Below the pieces are notes generated by a model. That model ran no database searches and was not told the origin of the DNA. It saw nothing but the letters and a program-made list of their open reading frames with translations. A program made the position numbers and the translations under genes. This document shows, piece after piece, positions 24,524 to 33,325 of a stretch of 64,000 nucleotides of DNA (the stretch's first letter is position 1; the number at the start of each line of letters is the position of its first letter). This DNA is from Limnospira platensis (GTDB lineage: Bacteria; Cyanobacteriota; Cyanobacteriia; Cyanobacteriales; Microcoleaceae): the NCBI RefSeq assembly GCF_046480435.1, contig NZ_PKGC01000005.1. One strand, 5' to 3'.

Positions 24524-25231
24524 TTAAGGCCGTTGAAGGTAATAATAAGTCGCCATAGGTGCGACTGTGGCAATTACTAGGACTACCACAACTAAGATCG
24601 TCGCACTTTTGTCGTCCGTTTCTTCAGCGGATTTAAATGTACTGGCCACTTGCAGATTTTCCTGGAGTTTAGGCGCGCCCGGATCTCCTTGTCCTGAAAG
24701 GACTTTGACTATACGATCTGTCGCCGCCAGGAAGGCTTCATTATACTTCTCACCTTCTCGCAGGGGAATCTGTAGGGTTTCGTTGGCTACACTATCAGCG
24801 ATCGCACCACTTAGCAACGGTTTTACATTGTCTCCCGTATGGATAGCGCTATTATTGGTTTGGGTATCCACCATCAACAGAGTTTGATTAGCCGCCTCTT
24901 CTGCGGTGGGAAACCATTTCTCAAACAACTGATCAGTAAAACTTTGGGCTGTTTCTCCGTAGTCCAGGCGGCGGATCGTCACTAACCGCACCTCATACCC
25001 TGTCTGGTCCGCTAGTTTCTCCAGGCTTTGGTTAATTCTGCCTTCCGTAGCGCGACTGAGAATGTCCTCATCATCAATAATCCAAGTGCGATCGCCAGTT
25101 TTCAAGTCTGGCATTTGATAAACTCCTGTAGCCATAGCTGGCGCAGTGGACAATAGCAAGACCATGACTATTGCTATCATTCCCGCCAACAAATGCCACC
25201 ATTTTGACATCACGTTAAGCTGTTGATTCAT
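24524..25231 (-). CDS. psb32: TPM-domain protein Psb32
   Basis: The N-terminal signal peptide or anchor (about residues 12-35, ending PAMATG) is followed by a TPM domain (WIIDDEDILSRATEGRINQSLEKLADQTGYEVRLVTIRRLDYGETAQSFTDQLFEKW) and a C-terminal membrane helix (about 208-230). This topology and sequence match Psb32/TLP18.3, a thylakoid lumen-facing protein that assists photosystem II repair. The soluble domain would be on the lumenal side. It is followed by obgE on the same strand. Confidence 0.88.
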   Translation of the reverse strand: MNQQLNVMSKWWHLLAGMIAIVMVLLLSTAPAMATGVYQMPDLKTGDRTWIIDDEDILSRATEGRINQSLEKLADQTGYEVRLVTIRRLDYGETAQSFTDQLFEKWFPTAEEAANQTLLMVDTQTNNSAIHTGDNVKPLLSGAIADSVANETLQIPLREGEKYNEAFLAATDRIVKVLSGQGDPGAPKLQENLQVASTFKSAEETDDKSATILVVVVLVIATVAPMATYYYLQRP

Positions 25232-25373
25232 GCTGCCATAGTAATTTCTGTATCATTAGACCCCACTTTATCGCAAATTTAGCATTAGCGATCGCTATAC
25301 TTTCACATTAGTTAATCTTACCTATAACCCCTCATCGTCACCACATGATCACCCCGAAACCACCCTCCAACTC

Positions 25374-26783
25374 TCAGATTTCAGATCGAGCCGTCAGTGA
25401 ACCCTTCCGTATATATTGTTTAAAGACAGGACATAAAGCGAAGGCCATTGTACCATTTTCGATAGTTTTTAGCAAGCATCGTCTCTGCAAAGATTGTAAA
25501 CCTTTGATGATCTCGGTGGAGGATAGGGATAATTTTTCGTTTAACTGCGATCGCGACAGGGGACGGTCAACTTGGCTTAACTCTAAGGCGATCGCTTTTT
25601 CCCTGGAAGATAATCGCTCGAAAACTTCTCCTAATTGACTACTCATTAATTCCGTGATTACCGGGGTTTCTTCTGCCAAAAACTCCGAGACTTTACCGCA
25701 AAACATATTCCTAATTAAATAGCAAATATCTTCCAAATAGACTGGATTTCCTTCGTATATTTCGATTAAATTTGACCAGCTTTCTCGGTCTGATAATTGC
25801 AGACTCTCTAAAATGTCTACACTATTTAAGCCGGATAAAGTTAAGGATTTGATAGGATATAGGTCATTATTGAGGGATAATCACATTTCTTGGGATTGTT
25901 CTTGGCTGATTACAATAATGCTGCTTTTATGTTCAATTTGTGTGATCGTTCTCAAAAATTGGCTATAGTTTTTATATTGGGTTTGGTATTGTCCCGCCAA
26001 CTTGCCGCTGATAAATAGTTCTTGTAAATCATCGAATATCAGCAAACATTTTTGTTGCATTAACAGATTAATCAGGTCATGGATTTGATAATCTTTGGGG
26101 CTGGATTCCTTATTGAATTTGGTTAAAATATCATTGCCAATAGTGGTTAAATGTGGTGATAGTTTTAGATTTTTCCAACTCACCACCTCAAAACTATCTT
26201 TATGGCGATCGACTAATTTTTTGACTAGGGTGCTTTTGCCAATTCCCGCTATTCCCACCACTGAGATTAAGGGTATACTTTCATCAATTAACCAACGGGA
26301 TAGGGTATCTATTTCGTCATTGCGATCGCAAAATTTCCAGATTTTAGGTGCCATGGTTAAATCATGGCATATTTTTTGGGGCGGCGGTAGTTGGGGAGTA
26401 GCGATCGCTTGTTCTTCCTGTTCAGAATTGCCATTCGGATAATAAGGACACCAGGTCACATTATTGTTATTAAAGCTAAATCTTTGCGAATTTATTTCCC
26501 TTTCCAGAGTCCAACAAAAATTGGATTTTTTAATATCCTCATTAAGCTGTTGAGATAAAATTTTAAATAATTTCCGGCTAACATCTCCGATATAGTTTTC
26601 ATTGTAGCCATTCCCGATATCTTCCACGATATCCTTGTACGTCTTCCCTGTCAACAGTCCTTGAATGATCGACTTTTGTAGGTCGTCTAGGTGTTCTCCC
26701 GTCTGTTGTGCTACCAACCGATCCGCAAATTGTAACAATTCTGTTATATCCATGAACTGCTGCTTGGTAAGGGTTTCAGCCAT
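25374..26783 (-). pseudogene. STAND NTPase with VMAP-type N-terminal HTH, split by an in-frame TGA
   Basis: The first open part (26783-25881, 300 residues) has an N-terminal helical HTH-like domain of the vWA-MoxR-associated type (about 8-95, LLTGKTYKDIVEDIGNGYNENYIGDVSRKLF) and an NB-ARC ATPase with Walker A GIAGIGKST (about 178-186) and Walker B CLLIFDDL. It ends QEQSQEM then TGA. The same frame continues without a break to 25374: YPIKSLTLSGLNSVDILESLQLSDRESW, NPVYLEDICYLI and a winged helix. This is the normal NB-ARC C-terminal half, so one nonsense codon at 25881-25883 splits an otherwise intact 469-residue protein. No effector or repeat domain follows. Cyanobacterial relatives commonly carry WD40 or other sensors. 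Confidence 0.8.
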
Positions 26784-27018
26784 TATAACTTAGTTCTGAA
26801 TCAGAAAATCAAGTTTTTTCTGGCATTCCCCTAACATTTTGTCACAAAATTGACCAGAAAATCTGTTTTTTTCAGGTTGCAGGGGTCAGGCGATCGGATA
26901 TAGACTGGGGAAAGAATGATAGCAGTACACTACTGAGACGAGACAGGCTCAACCAGTCACAGCCTTAGCAGCAAAAGGTTTTACTGAATCAAAAAATGGC
27001 AATTCAGGAGATGGATCT

Positions 27019-27462
27019 ATGGCTATTGATAAAGATCTTTTTTCAGTAAACAATTTTCAGTCAACAATTAGAGGATATTGTAACCGAATTGGTTGGGGTA
27101 TTGCAGAACTTAATTCCAACAAAGCTGTCCTGAGATTTGGTATGGATTCAGGAACAACTCAAACGGTTTTTATTATCAGATATGAAACAACTTTAGAGTT
27201 TTCTTGCCCCACTGGCTTGAAGTTTTCTAGCTTTGATGCAATTCCTCATCAGCTTTCTTCGTATATGCTTAAAGAAAATAGCAAATATAAGATTGGATTT
27301 TGGTGCATTGAAGAATTAAGCAATCGTCAAGTTTTTTCAATTATGCATAATGCTGAAATGAGTCTAATAGACATCAACTATTTTCTCAGTATTGTTAAAA
27401 CTTTAGTGCAAAAATGTGAGAATTTAGAACAGGCAGCAGAGCAAGGTTTAAGAGGTATATGA
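27019..27462 (+). CDS. Hypothetical protein with YbjN/T3SS-chaperone-like pattern
   Basis: The 147-residue protein starts at ATG 27019, with AGGAG about 8 nt upstream. The sequence alternates an N-terminal helix (FQSTIRGYCNRIGW), antiparallel strands (AVLRFGMDSGTTQTVFIIRYETTLEFSCPT) and a long C-terminal helix (NYFLSIVKTLVQKCENLEQAAEQ). That order is like the YbjN or type III chaperone fold, but no motif proves it. No membrane segment. The function is unknown. Confidence 0.55.
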   Translation: MAIDKDLFSVNNFQSTIRGYCNRIGWGIAELNSNKAVLRFGMDSGTTQTVFIIRYETTLEFSCPTGLKFSSFDAIPHQLSSYMLKENSKYKIGFWCIEELSNRQVFSIMHNAEMSLIDINYFLSIVKTLVQKCENLEQAAEQGLRGI

Positions 27463-27491
27463 ATACCAACCTCACCCTACTACTGTACTAT

Positions 27492-27603
27492 GGTGCGTCA
27501 GTATCAATCATCGGGTTATCAGCCAGGTTGACGGCTTCTGACGTACCCTACTCATCAATCATCGGGTTATCAGCGAGGTTGACCGCTTCTGACGTACCCT
27601 ACT
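27492..27603. repeat. 51-bp tandem repeat with GTGCGTCAG-type ends
   Basis: Two 51-bp units (27502-27552 and 27553-27603) differ at three positions; each ends CTTCTGACGTACCCTACT. GGTGCGTCAG at 27492-27501 is the inverted partner of that end. The same end sequences bound the element at 669-726. An open frame reads across it but is a by-product of the repeat. Confidence 0.75.
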
Positions 27604-27640
27604 TCTGCTATGATTGGGGTGGCTTTTCCGTGGTATTGAT

Positions 27641-28249
27641 ATGGGATCTGTGGTTTCTGGTTCACGAGCAACTATTAAATACTTGAAAGAACCTACCTCA
27701 ATGGCTTGGGTTCAACAGGCGATCGCTAATTTGGATATTATCCTACTTGACCACTCCCACTGTGAACGTAAGGCGGCGGGAGTAGCCTTGAATTTGATGT
27801 TTCGTTACCCCTCTAGTACCCAATTGGTGCGAATGTTAACAGCGATCGCTCAAGAAGAATTACAGCATTTTGAACAGGTCAATCAGTGGCTGGAAAAACG
27901 ACACATTCCCATGCGATCGCTTCCCTCTCCCCCCTATGGCGCAGGTTTGAATCGCCATGTCCGCCGAGAAGAACCACACAGAATGCTTGATTTATTATTG
28001 GTTTCTGGATTGATAGAAGCCCGCAGCCATGAACGTTTAGGCTTATTATCCCAATATTGTCCTGAGTTGGAATTGGCTAAGTTTTATCGCAGTTTGATGG
28101 CTTCCGAAGCCCGTCACTATGGTATTTATTGGGTGTTAGCAACTACTTATTTTGAACAGGAAACCGTTAGCCAAAGACTAGAGGAATTGGCTACTATTGA
28201 AAGTCAACTCCTTTCCACACTGCACCCGGAACCCCGGATTCATAGTTAG
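27641..28249 (+). CDS. miaE: tRNA-(ms2io6A) hydroxylase MiaE
   Basis: A diiron monooxygenase that hydroxylates ms2i6A37 in tRNA. The ferritin-like helical bundle shows the metal-binding sets LLDHSHCERKAAG, AQEELQHFEQV, SGLIEARSHERL and MASEARHY. The ATG at 27641 gives about 203 residues and a normal N-terminus (KEPTSMAWVQQAIANLDIILLDH); an upstream TTG at 27614 would add nine residues overlapping the repeat element and is less likely. A GTG at 27647 is also possible. The gene begins just after the 51-bp tandem repeat, which may contribute its leader. Confidence 0.9.
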   Translation: MGSVVSGSRATIKYLKEPTSMAWVQQAIANLDIILLDHSHCERKAAGVALNLMFRYPSSTQLVRMLTAIAQEELQHFEQVNQWLEKRHIPMRSLPSPPYGAGLNRHVRREEPHRMLDLLLVSGLIEARSHERLGLLSQYCPELELAKFYRSLMASEARHYGIYWVLATTYFEQETVSQRLEELATIESQLLSTLHPEPRIHS

Positions 28250-28302
28250 TCTCTGCCAAAAACTCCGATTTCTTAACTGATTATATCACCGAATTAACGG
28301 TT

Positions 28303-28785
28303 ATGAGAAAAGTATATAAAGATTTTATAATTCGTTCCTGGGAATCAGGCGATCGCCAAGTTGTTCAAGACTTAATCGCCTCCGTCTTAGCTGAATATCG
28401 TTTAACTTGTGAACCGGAAGGCGCTGATGTGGATGTCTGGGAAGTCGAAAAGTATTATCTTAATAAGAATGGGGAATTTTGGGTAGTAGAACAACATCAA
28501 AACCTAGTCGGAACTGCTGCTTATTATCCCATTAATCGTGGTACAAATGCCGTGGAAGTTCGCAAAATGTATTTACAGCCACAGGTCCGAGGTCTAGGAT
28601 TAGGCAAATATTTATTAACCCAATTAGAACAACAAATTCACACACGAGGATTTCAGGAGATTTGGATTGAAACTGCAACGGTTTTAACGGAAGCCGTGAA
28701 ACTCTATGAAAATCATGGCTATCAACCGACAACGGGAGTAGAAACCCGACGATGCGATCGCATTTACAAAAAAACTTTGCCTTAG
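28303..28785 (+). CDS. GNAT family N-acetyltransferase
   Basis: The 160-residue single GNAT domain has IIRSWESGDRQVVQDLI at the N-terminus and the acetyl-CoA pyrophosphate loop QVRGLGLGKYLL (Q/RxxGxG/A) near residue 95. The C-terminal beta-bulge is IWIETATVLTEAVKLYENHGYQP. The substrate cannot be inferred. It lies 53 nt after miaE on the same strand, and could be co-transcribed. Confidence 0.85.
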   Translation: MRKVYKDFIIRSWESGDRQVVQDLIASVLAEYRLTCEPEGADVDVWEVEKYYLNKNGEFWVVEQHQNLVGTAAYYPINRGTNAVEVRKMYLQPQVRGLGLGKYLLTQLEQQIHTRGFQEIWIETATVLTEAVKLYENHGYQPTTGVETRRCDRIYKKTLP

Positions 28786-28806
28786 TATAGAGACCTATAC
28801 CAACCC

Positions 28807-28867
28807 GGCGGCGGTTCTGAATGCCACACTCAGCCTTTCCGGTAGAGTCGGGAGCTTTCCCGCCGCC
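28807..28867. terminator. GC-rich inverted repeat between convergent genes
   Basis: GGCGGCGG (28807-28814) and CCGCCGCC (28860-28867) could pair; inside lies the tight hairpin CGGGA-GCTT-TCCCG (28849-28862). It separates the acetyltransferase gene from convergent prs and may terminate both. Confidence 0.4.
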
Positions 28868-28886
28868 AAAGCTAAAAATTGGTCAA

Positions 28887-29879
28887 TTAGCGGAACATAC
28901 TACTAACGGAACTATCTTCGTGAATGCGCCAAATAGTTTCACCAAGTAAATTAGCAACCGATAACACAGTCAGCTGATCAAAAGTTTTATCCGGGGAAGC
29001 GGGGATAGTGTTAGTCACAATCACTTCCTCCAAAACCCCCGTAGACAGACGTTCAATAGCTGGGTGAGAAAACACCGCATGGGTAGCACAGGCATAAACC
29101 TGCCTAGCACCCTCTTCCCGGAGGAGGCGAGCGCCTTCGCTAATAGTCCCGGCTGTGTCAATCATATCATCAACCAAAACCGCTGTTTTACCTCTAACAT
29201 CACCAATGACATTGAGAACCTCTGCCACATTATGAGACTGACGGCGCTTATCAATAATCGCCAGGGGTGCATCATTGAGTTTTTTAGCAAAAGCTCTAGC
29301 ACGAGCGACACCTCCGACATCTGGAGATACTACGACAATATCAGATAGTCGTTTACTAGCTAGGTAGTTTAAAATAACAGGTGAACCATAAACATGGTCG
29401 AAGGGAATATCAAAATATCCTTGAATTTGTGCCGAATGCAAGTCCATGGCTAAAATCCGACTAGCACCAGCTTCGGTGATTAAATTAGCGGTCAGTTTGG
29501 CTGTAATCGATTCACGGCCGGCGGTTTTGCGGTCTGCCCTAGCATAGCCATAATAGGGTATTACCGCCGTAATTTGCCTAGCAGAGGCTCGACGACAAGC
29601 ATCAATCATAATTAGGAGTTCCATCAGATTATCATTGACTGGATGACAACAGGGTTGAATTAGGTAGACATCACAGCCTCGAATGGACTCCTGAATTTGG
29701 ATGTAAAGTTCTCCGTCCGCAAACTGCTTGCGAACCATTGGCCCCAAATCAATGCCCAGATAGCGACTCACTTCGGTAGCTAAACCTGTATTGGCAGAAC
29801 CTGAAAACAATCTTAGTCGATTGTGGTCGGTCATTAGTGCCTCAGAATGAGGAAGGGGTAGAGTGGCAGAACGGATCAC
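28887..29879 (-). CDS. prs: Ribose-phosphate pyrophosphokinase
   Basis: Makes PRPP from ribose 5-phosphate and ATP for nucleotide, histidine and tryptophan synthesis. The 330-residue class I enzyme has RLRLFSGSANTGLATEVSRYLG, the ATP flexible-loop region YYGYARADRKTAGRE, the metal/ATP histidine in MDLHSAQIQGYFDIP, and the PRPP loop VVLVDDMIDTAGTISEG-type sequence (AVLVDDMIDTAGT). The N-terminal 15 residues before MTDHN are an extension as seen in other cyanobacteria; the ATG at residue 16 is an alternative start. Confidence 0.95.
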   Translation of the reverse strand: MIRSATLPLPHSEALMTDHNRLRLFSGSANTGLATEVSRYLGIDLGPMVRKQFADGELYIQIQESIRGCDVYLIQPCCHPVNDNLMELLIMIDACRRASARQITAVIPYYGYARADRKTAGRESITAKLTANLITEAGASRILAMDLHSAQIQGYFDIPFDHVYGSPVILNYLASKRLSDIVVVSPDVGGVARARAFAKKLNDAPLAIIDKRRQSHNVAEVLNVIGDVRGKTAVLVDDMIDTAGTISEGARLLREEGARQVYACATHAVFSHPAIERLSTGVLEEVIVTNTIPASPDKTFDQLTVLSVANLLGETIWRIHEDSSVSSMFR

Positions 29880-30212
29880 GGCATTTCCTCGCAGTTCATT
29901 CCTAGCAATTTTATCATTATTTAGTAGCCCAGGAAACAGTTAAATTGGCTATCATTCAGGGGTAACTCTCCTTATCAAAGGATGGGAACAGGTGGCGACG
30001 GTTGTTGATGATATGCTCAACCAAGTTGGGGCGAGGTTGGCTCAACATACAGGTTATGGGTAAGTTGATCAGACCAGACTAGACCAATAATGCAAGGACG
30101 GAAAGGGAAGGCTCACGGAAACATGGTTAAAAATGTTGTTAAACACCAATTAGGGGGCATAATCAAGACTTTTTGAGGGCCTGGCCTTGATGTATCTGTT
30201 AATTTGTAACTC
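29880..30212. other. Intergenic region between divergent prs and kinase genes
   Basis: A 333-bp region without a recognised gene. It must contain the promoters of prs (leftward) and the kinase (rightward). A 23-codon frame starting GTG at 29992 and ending TAA at 30061-30063 is visible but unsupported. No tRNA or known small RNA is recognised. Confidence 0.4.
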
Positions 30213-32207
30213 ATGACAAGTATGAATTCTATGCAATCGGCTATTCCACTAGGGACTGTTTTACAAAATCGCTACCGCTTGATCAGGGTTTTGGGTCAAG
30301 GTGGGTTTGGCTTAACTTATCTGGCTGAAGATCTCGGTCGCTTTAATGAGTATTGCGCGTTAAAAGAATTTACCCCGGTGCAAATGGGGACCTATGCTTG
30401 GGAAAAGTCTAAAGAACTATTTAGGCGGGAAGCTCAGGTGCTTTACCAAATCCAACACCCGCAAATTCCTAAGTTTGGGGCGGTTTTTGAGGAAAATCAG
30501 CGCTTGTTTTTGGTTCAAGACTATGTGGAGGGTCAAACCTATTATGCGCTGCTCAAAGACCGGAAAAATGCCCCTGTTGGTCAACCTCGCACTTTTGCTG
30601 AGGCTGAGGTGATAACTTTCCTTGAGCAAATGCTACCAGTTTTGGAGCATCTCCATAGCCTCAATATTATTCATCGCGACATTTCCCCGGATAATATTAT
30701 CCGCCGCGATCGCGATCAGCTTCCGGTTTTGATTGATTTTGGGGTAGTGATTGAACAGGCGACTTATATTCAGTCTCCGGGTCAAACTCAGCCGGTGGGT
30801 CAAACTAGGGTGGGAAAATTGGGTTATGCTCCTGCTGAACAAATGCAAACGGGGAAGGTTTCCCCCAGTAGCGATTTGTATGCTTTGGCGGTAACGGCGA
30901 TTTTTCTGCTGACGGGACGGGAACCTCAAGATTTAATTAACCAACAAAATCTAACCTGGATGTGGGAACCTTGGGCTACTGTGACTCCTCAACTGGCGGC
31001 GGTTCTCAATAAAATGTTGAGCCGTAATCCTGGCGATCGCTATCAGTCGGCTAGGGAAGTACAACAGGCTCTCAATAATCTCTCTGGCATTATACCGACT
31101 CCCCCCACTACTGACCCGAATTTATCAGGACTCAAAACTCTGGCGGTGGGGTCTCCTGTGTCTATGCGATCGGGGTCTAATCATCAAACTACTCCGGTGA
31201 TCTCTACCCCTTCCCTTCAGTCTTTCTGGAATAACCCAGTTGCTGTTATTTCGGCGGGAATTGCTGTGGCTATCATCGCGGGTTATGGTTCTTGGAGTTT
31301 GGTGAGCTATTTACTAAATTCTACTGGGTCAACTTCAGACCCAGACCCGATTACTACTGTTGAAACGGAACCTAGACCTAGACCTAGACCTAGACCGACA
31401 CCGACACCGACACCGGAACCGACACCGACACCGGAACCGACACCGACACCGACACCGACACCCACACCGGAACCGGAACCGACACCGGAAGTGTTAACTA
31501 GACGCTTAGATGTCACGCCGGGAGATACTACTGTTGTTGAAGGGGCGATCGCCGCCAATCAAATATCTGAATATCTCCTATCGGCTACGGAAGGACAACA
31601 GCTTTATCTGTCTGTTACTGGTGATGGTGTGTTACTGACATTGCTGGGACCTGACAACAACCCGGTTAATTCCCGCGCGACTGGGGTATCAATTTGGCAG
31701 GGTCCTTTATTTGCTGATGGTGACTATACTATCATCTTGGAAACTCTCCCAGAATTGTCGGAAAGTCAATATACGCTAGAGTTGGAATTGATTAACTCTT
31801 TACCTCCTATCATTCCCGAACCACAACCAGAACCACAACCACAACCACAACCACAACCACAACCGCAACCACAACCACAACCGGAGCCGCAACCACAACC
31901 GGAGCCGCAACCACAACCGGAGCCGCAACCACAACCGGAACCGGAACCACAACCGGAACCGGAACCACAACCGGAGCCGGAACCACAACCGGAGCCGGAA
32001 CCACAACCGGAACCGGAACCCAAGCCGGAACCTAAGCCGGAACCCGAACCGGAACCCAAGCCGGAAAACACAGAGAGAAATCTTGATCTGAGTGGGAACC
32101 CTAAACCATCGGAAAAACCGCCAACTTTCTTTCCTGAATCAGAGACGGAGGTAGATGGTATGGGGAATAATGAGGTTAAGAATCTCGATAAACTAATTTT
32201 GCCATAG
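30213..32207 (+). CDS. Ser/Thr protein kinase with PPC-like domain and Pro-rich tails
   Basis: The 664-residue protein has this domain order. The kinase domain (about 22-290) has GQGGFG (28-33), Lys51 in ALKEF, HRDISPDN and IDFG. The catalytic-loop Lys of HRDxKxxN is replaced by Ser, as in a subset of cyanobacterial kinases. A membrane helix (about 343-367) follows, then a TPTPEP-rich linker (about 385-425), a beta-sandwich resembling the bacterial pre-peptidase C-terminal domain (about 432-530), and then about 90 residues of QP/EP dipeptide repeats. The kinase would be cytosolic and the PPC-like domain extracytoplasmic. The Pro-rich parts are DNA-level tandem repeats (CCGACA, CCACAA, CCGGAA units) likely to vary in length. 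bioD follows 9 nt downstream. Confidence 0.88.
   Translation: MTSMNSMQSAIPLGTVLQNRYRLIRVLGQGGFGLTYLAEDLGRFNEYCALKEFTPVQMGTYAWEKSKELFRREAQVLYQIQHPQIPKFGAVFEENQRLFLVQDYVEGQTYYALLKDRKNAPVGQPRTFAEAEVITFLEQMLPVLEHLHSLNIIHRDISPDNIIRRDRDQLPVLIDFGVVIEQATYIQSPGQTQPVGQTRVGKLGYAPAEQMQTGKVSPSSDLYALAVTAIFLLTGREPQDLINQQNLTWMWEPWATVTPQLAAVLNKMLSRNPGDRYQSAREVQQALNNLSGIIPTPPTTDPNLSGLKTLAVGSPVSMRSGSNHQTTPVISTPSLQSFWNNPVAVISAGIAVAIIAGYGSWSLVSYLLNSTGSTSDPDPITTVETEPRPRPRPRPTPTPTPEPTPTPEPTPTPTPTPTPEPEPTPEVLTRRLDVTPGDTTVVEGAIAANQISEYLLSATEGQQLYLSVTGDGVLLTLLGPDNNPVNSRATGVSIWQGPLFADGDYTIILETLPELSESQYTLELELINSLPPIIPEPQPEPQPQPQPQPQPQPQPQPEPQPQPEPQPQPEPQPQPEPEPQPEPEPQPEPEPQPEPEPQPEPEPKPEPKPEPEPEPKPENTERNLDLSGNPKPSEKPPTFFPESETEVDGMGNNEVKNLDKLILP
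31376..31486. repeat. CCGACA/CCGGAA hexamer repeats coding TPTPEP
   Basis: Repeats of AGACCT, CCGACA and CCGGAA encode the first Pro-rich linker of the kinase. Slippage-prone and in frame (6-bp units). Confidence 0.7.
31818..32065. repeat. CCACAA/CCGGAA hexamer repeats coding QPEP tail
   Basis: About 250 bp of hexamers (CCACAA, CCGGAG, CCGGAA, CCCAAG) encode the second Pro-rich tail of the kinase. The opposite strand is open in all frames here only because of the repeat. Confidence 0.75.
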
Positions 32208-32216
32208 TAGTTAATT

Positions 32217-32933
32217 GTGAAAAATACCCTGCTGATTACTGCAACTGATACGGAAGCCGGAAAAACGGTTTTAACTAGCGCGTTAATTGCCTATTTTCAA
32301 AGTTACCAAAGGTCTGTGAGTCTGGGTGTACTCAAACCAATTCAATCGGGAATAGGCGATCGCGAATTGTATCAACGCCTATTTTGGCCGGAACAGTCCC
32401 TAGAGGCGATCGCACCGATTTATTTTGATGCACCCCTGGCTCCCCCCTTGGCGGCGGAAAAGGAAAATCGCCAGGTCGAACTCAGTCAGGCTTGGTCAGC
32501 TTTGGTCAACCTTCAGCAAGAGCGAGATTTGGTGCTGGTGGAAGCCTTGGGAGGTTTGGGTTCCCCTGTAACTAGGGAATTGACTGTGGCTGATTTGGCG
32601 CGGGATTGGGCTTTACCAACGGTTTTGGTGGTTCCTGTGCGACTAGGGGCGATCGCTCAGGCTGTGGCTAATGTGGCCCTGGCTAGACAGGCTAAAGTAA
32701 ATTTGCGCGGCATTGTCCTTAACTGTCTTCAACCGACAGAACCCCAGGATGTTGAGAATTGGACTCCGGCGGATCTGATTACCTCCCTGACCCAAATTCC
32801 GGTTTTGGGTGTGATGCCCTATTTGGACAATCCCACGGACCTGCAACAATTAGCCCAAGTCGCCGCCCAATTAGATTTGGAGGCGATTTTGCCGATCAGA
32901 TGGGCGGGAAATCCTTGTATATCAGGGGTTTGA
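32217..32933 (+). CDS. bioD: ATP-dependent dethiobiotin synthetase
   Basis: Forms the ureido ring of dethiobiotin from 7,8-diaminopelargonate, CO2 and ATP. The 238-residue protein has P-loop TATDTEAGKTVLTSALI near the N-terminus, KPIQSG for substrate contact, VEALGGLGSPVT and GIVLNCLQP. The family GTDTxxGKT appears as ATDTEAGKT. Translation starts at GTG 32217, which gives the family N-terminus; it is 9 nt after the kinase stop. No other bio genes are in the window. Confidence 0.88.
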   Translation: MKNTLLITATDTEAGKTVLTSALIAYFQSYQRSVSLGVLKPIQSGIGDRELYQRLFWPEQSLEAIAPIYFDAPLAPPLAAEKENRQVELSQAWSALVNLQQERDLVLVEALGGLGSPVTRELTVADLARDWALPTVLVVPVRLGAIAQAVANVALARQAKVNLRGIVLNCLQPTEPQDVENWTPADLITSLTQIPVLGVMPYLDNPTDLQQLAQVAAQLDLEAILPIRWAGNPCISGV

Positions 32934-32963
32934 GGAAATCTCAAAAAAAGTTTGATTTAGGGG

Positions 32964-32992
32964 TTGACATTTCCTGAACTATCCCCTACTAT
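32964..32992 (+). promoter_or_regulatory. Strong sigma-70 promoter of the isolated 5S rRNA
   Basis: TTGACA (32964-32969), a 17-nt spacer and TACTAT (32987-32992). The predicted start is near 33000, leaving a leader of about 65 nt before the 5S sequence. It lies just after bioD and no protein gene follows on this strand. Confidence 0.75.
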
Positions 32993-33063
32993 TAATAACT
33001 GTGCGAGAGAGAGAAGCGACGAAACGCTAAAGCGATCGCAACCAGAGAAAGATTGTAGAGCTT

Positions 33064-33182
33064 TCCTGGTGTCTATGGCTCAGTGGAACCACACCGATCC
33101 ATCCCGAACTCGGATGTGAAACGCTGAAACGGCGAAGATACTTGGCGGGTAGCTGCCTGGGAAAATAGCAAGATGCCAGGAT
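33064..33182 (+). rRNA. rrf: 5S ribosomal RNA (isolated copy)
   Basis: The sequence has the conserved 5S core CCACACCGATCCATCCCGAA followed by CTCGGATGTGAAACGC and the loop E/helix IV region GATACTTGG. The ends TCCTGG and CCAGGA pair as helix I. No 16S, 23S or tRNA gene is adjacent: bioD is upstream and the convergent arginine dihydrolase gene downstream. It has its own promoter (32964-32992) and strong terminator (33190-33240), so it is a self-contained transcription unit. Whether its RNA enters ribosomes is not shown. Confidence 0.93.
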
Positions 33183-33189
33183 AATTATG

Positions 33190-33240
33190 AACTAGGACTT
33201 CCCGCCAGTGGTAAACGGTAGGAAGTCCTAGTTTGTTTTG
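33190..33240 (+). terminator. Rho-independent terminator of 5S unit
   Basis: AACTAGGACTTCC (33190-33202) and GGAAGTCCTAGTT (33221-33233) form a perfect 13-bp stem, followed by TGTTTTG. It lies 8 nt after the 5S 3' end and may also act on the convergent gene. Confidence 0.88.
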
Positions 33241-33325
33241 GTGGGGTATGGGAATATGAGCATCTCCCCGATGAGATGATTAGATCGGGGGAGACTGGCG
33301 CGATAGTGTAATTAATTATGGATGG

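Noticed and set aside
27459..27686. 75-codon open frame between the hypothetical gene and miaE
   Set aside because: It lies mostly on the 51-bp tandem repeat and overlaps the start of miaE; no protein-like features.
29992..30063. 23-codon frame before the kinase gene
   Set aside because: Too short and without family similarity; only noted in the intergenic entry.
31766..32071. Three minus-strand open frames opposite the kinase tail
   Set aside because: They are GSGCG, WLRL and VVVP repeats created by the hexamer DNA repeat of the kinase gene.
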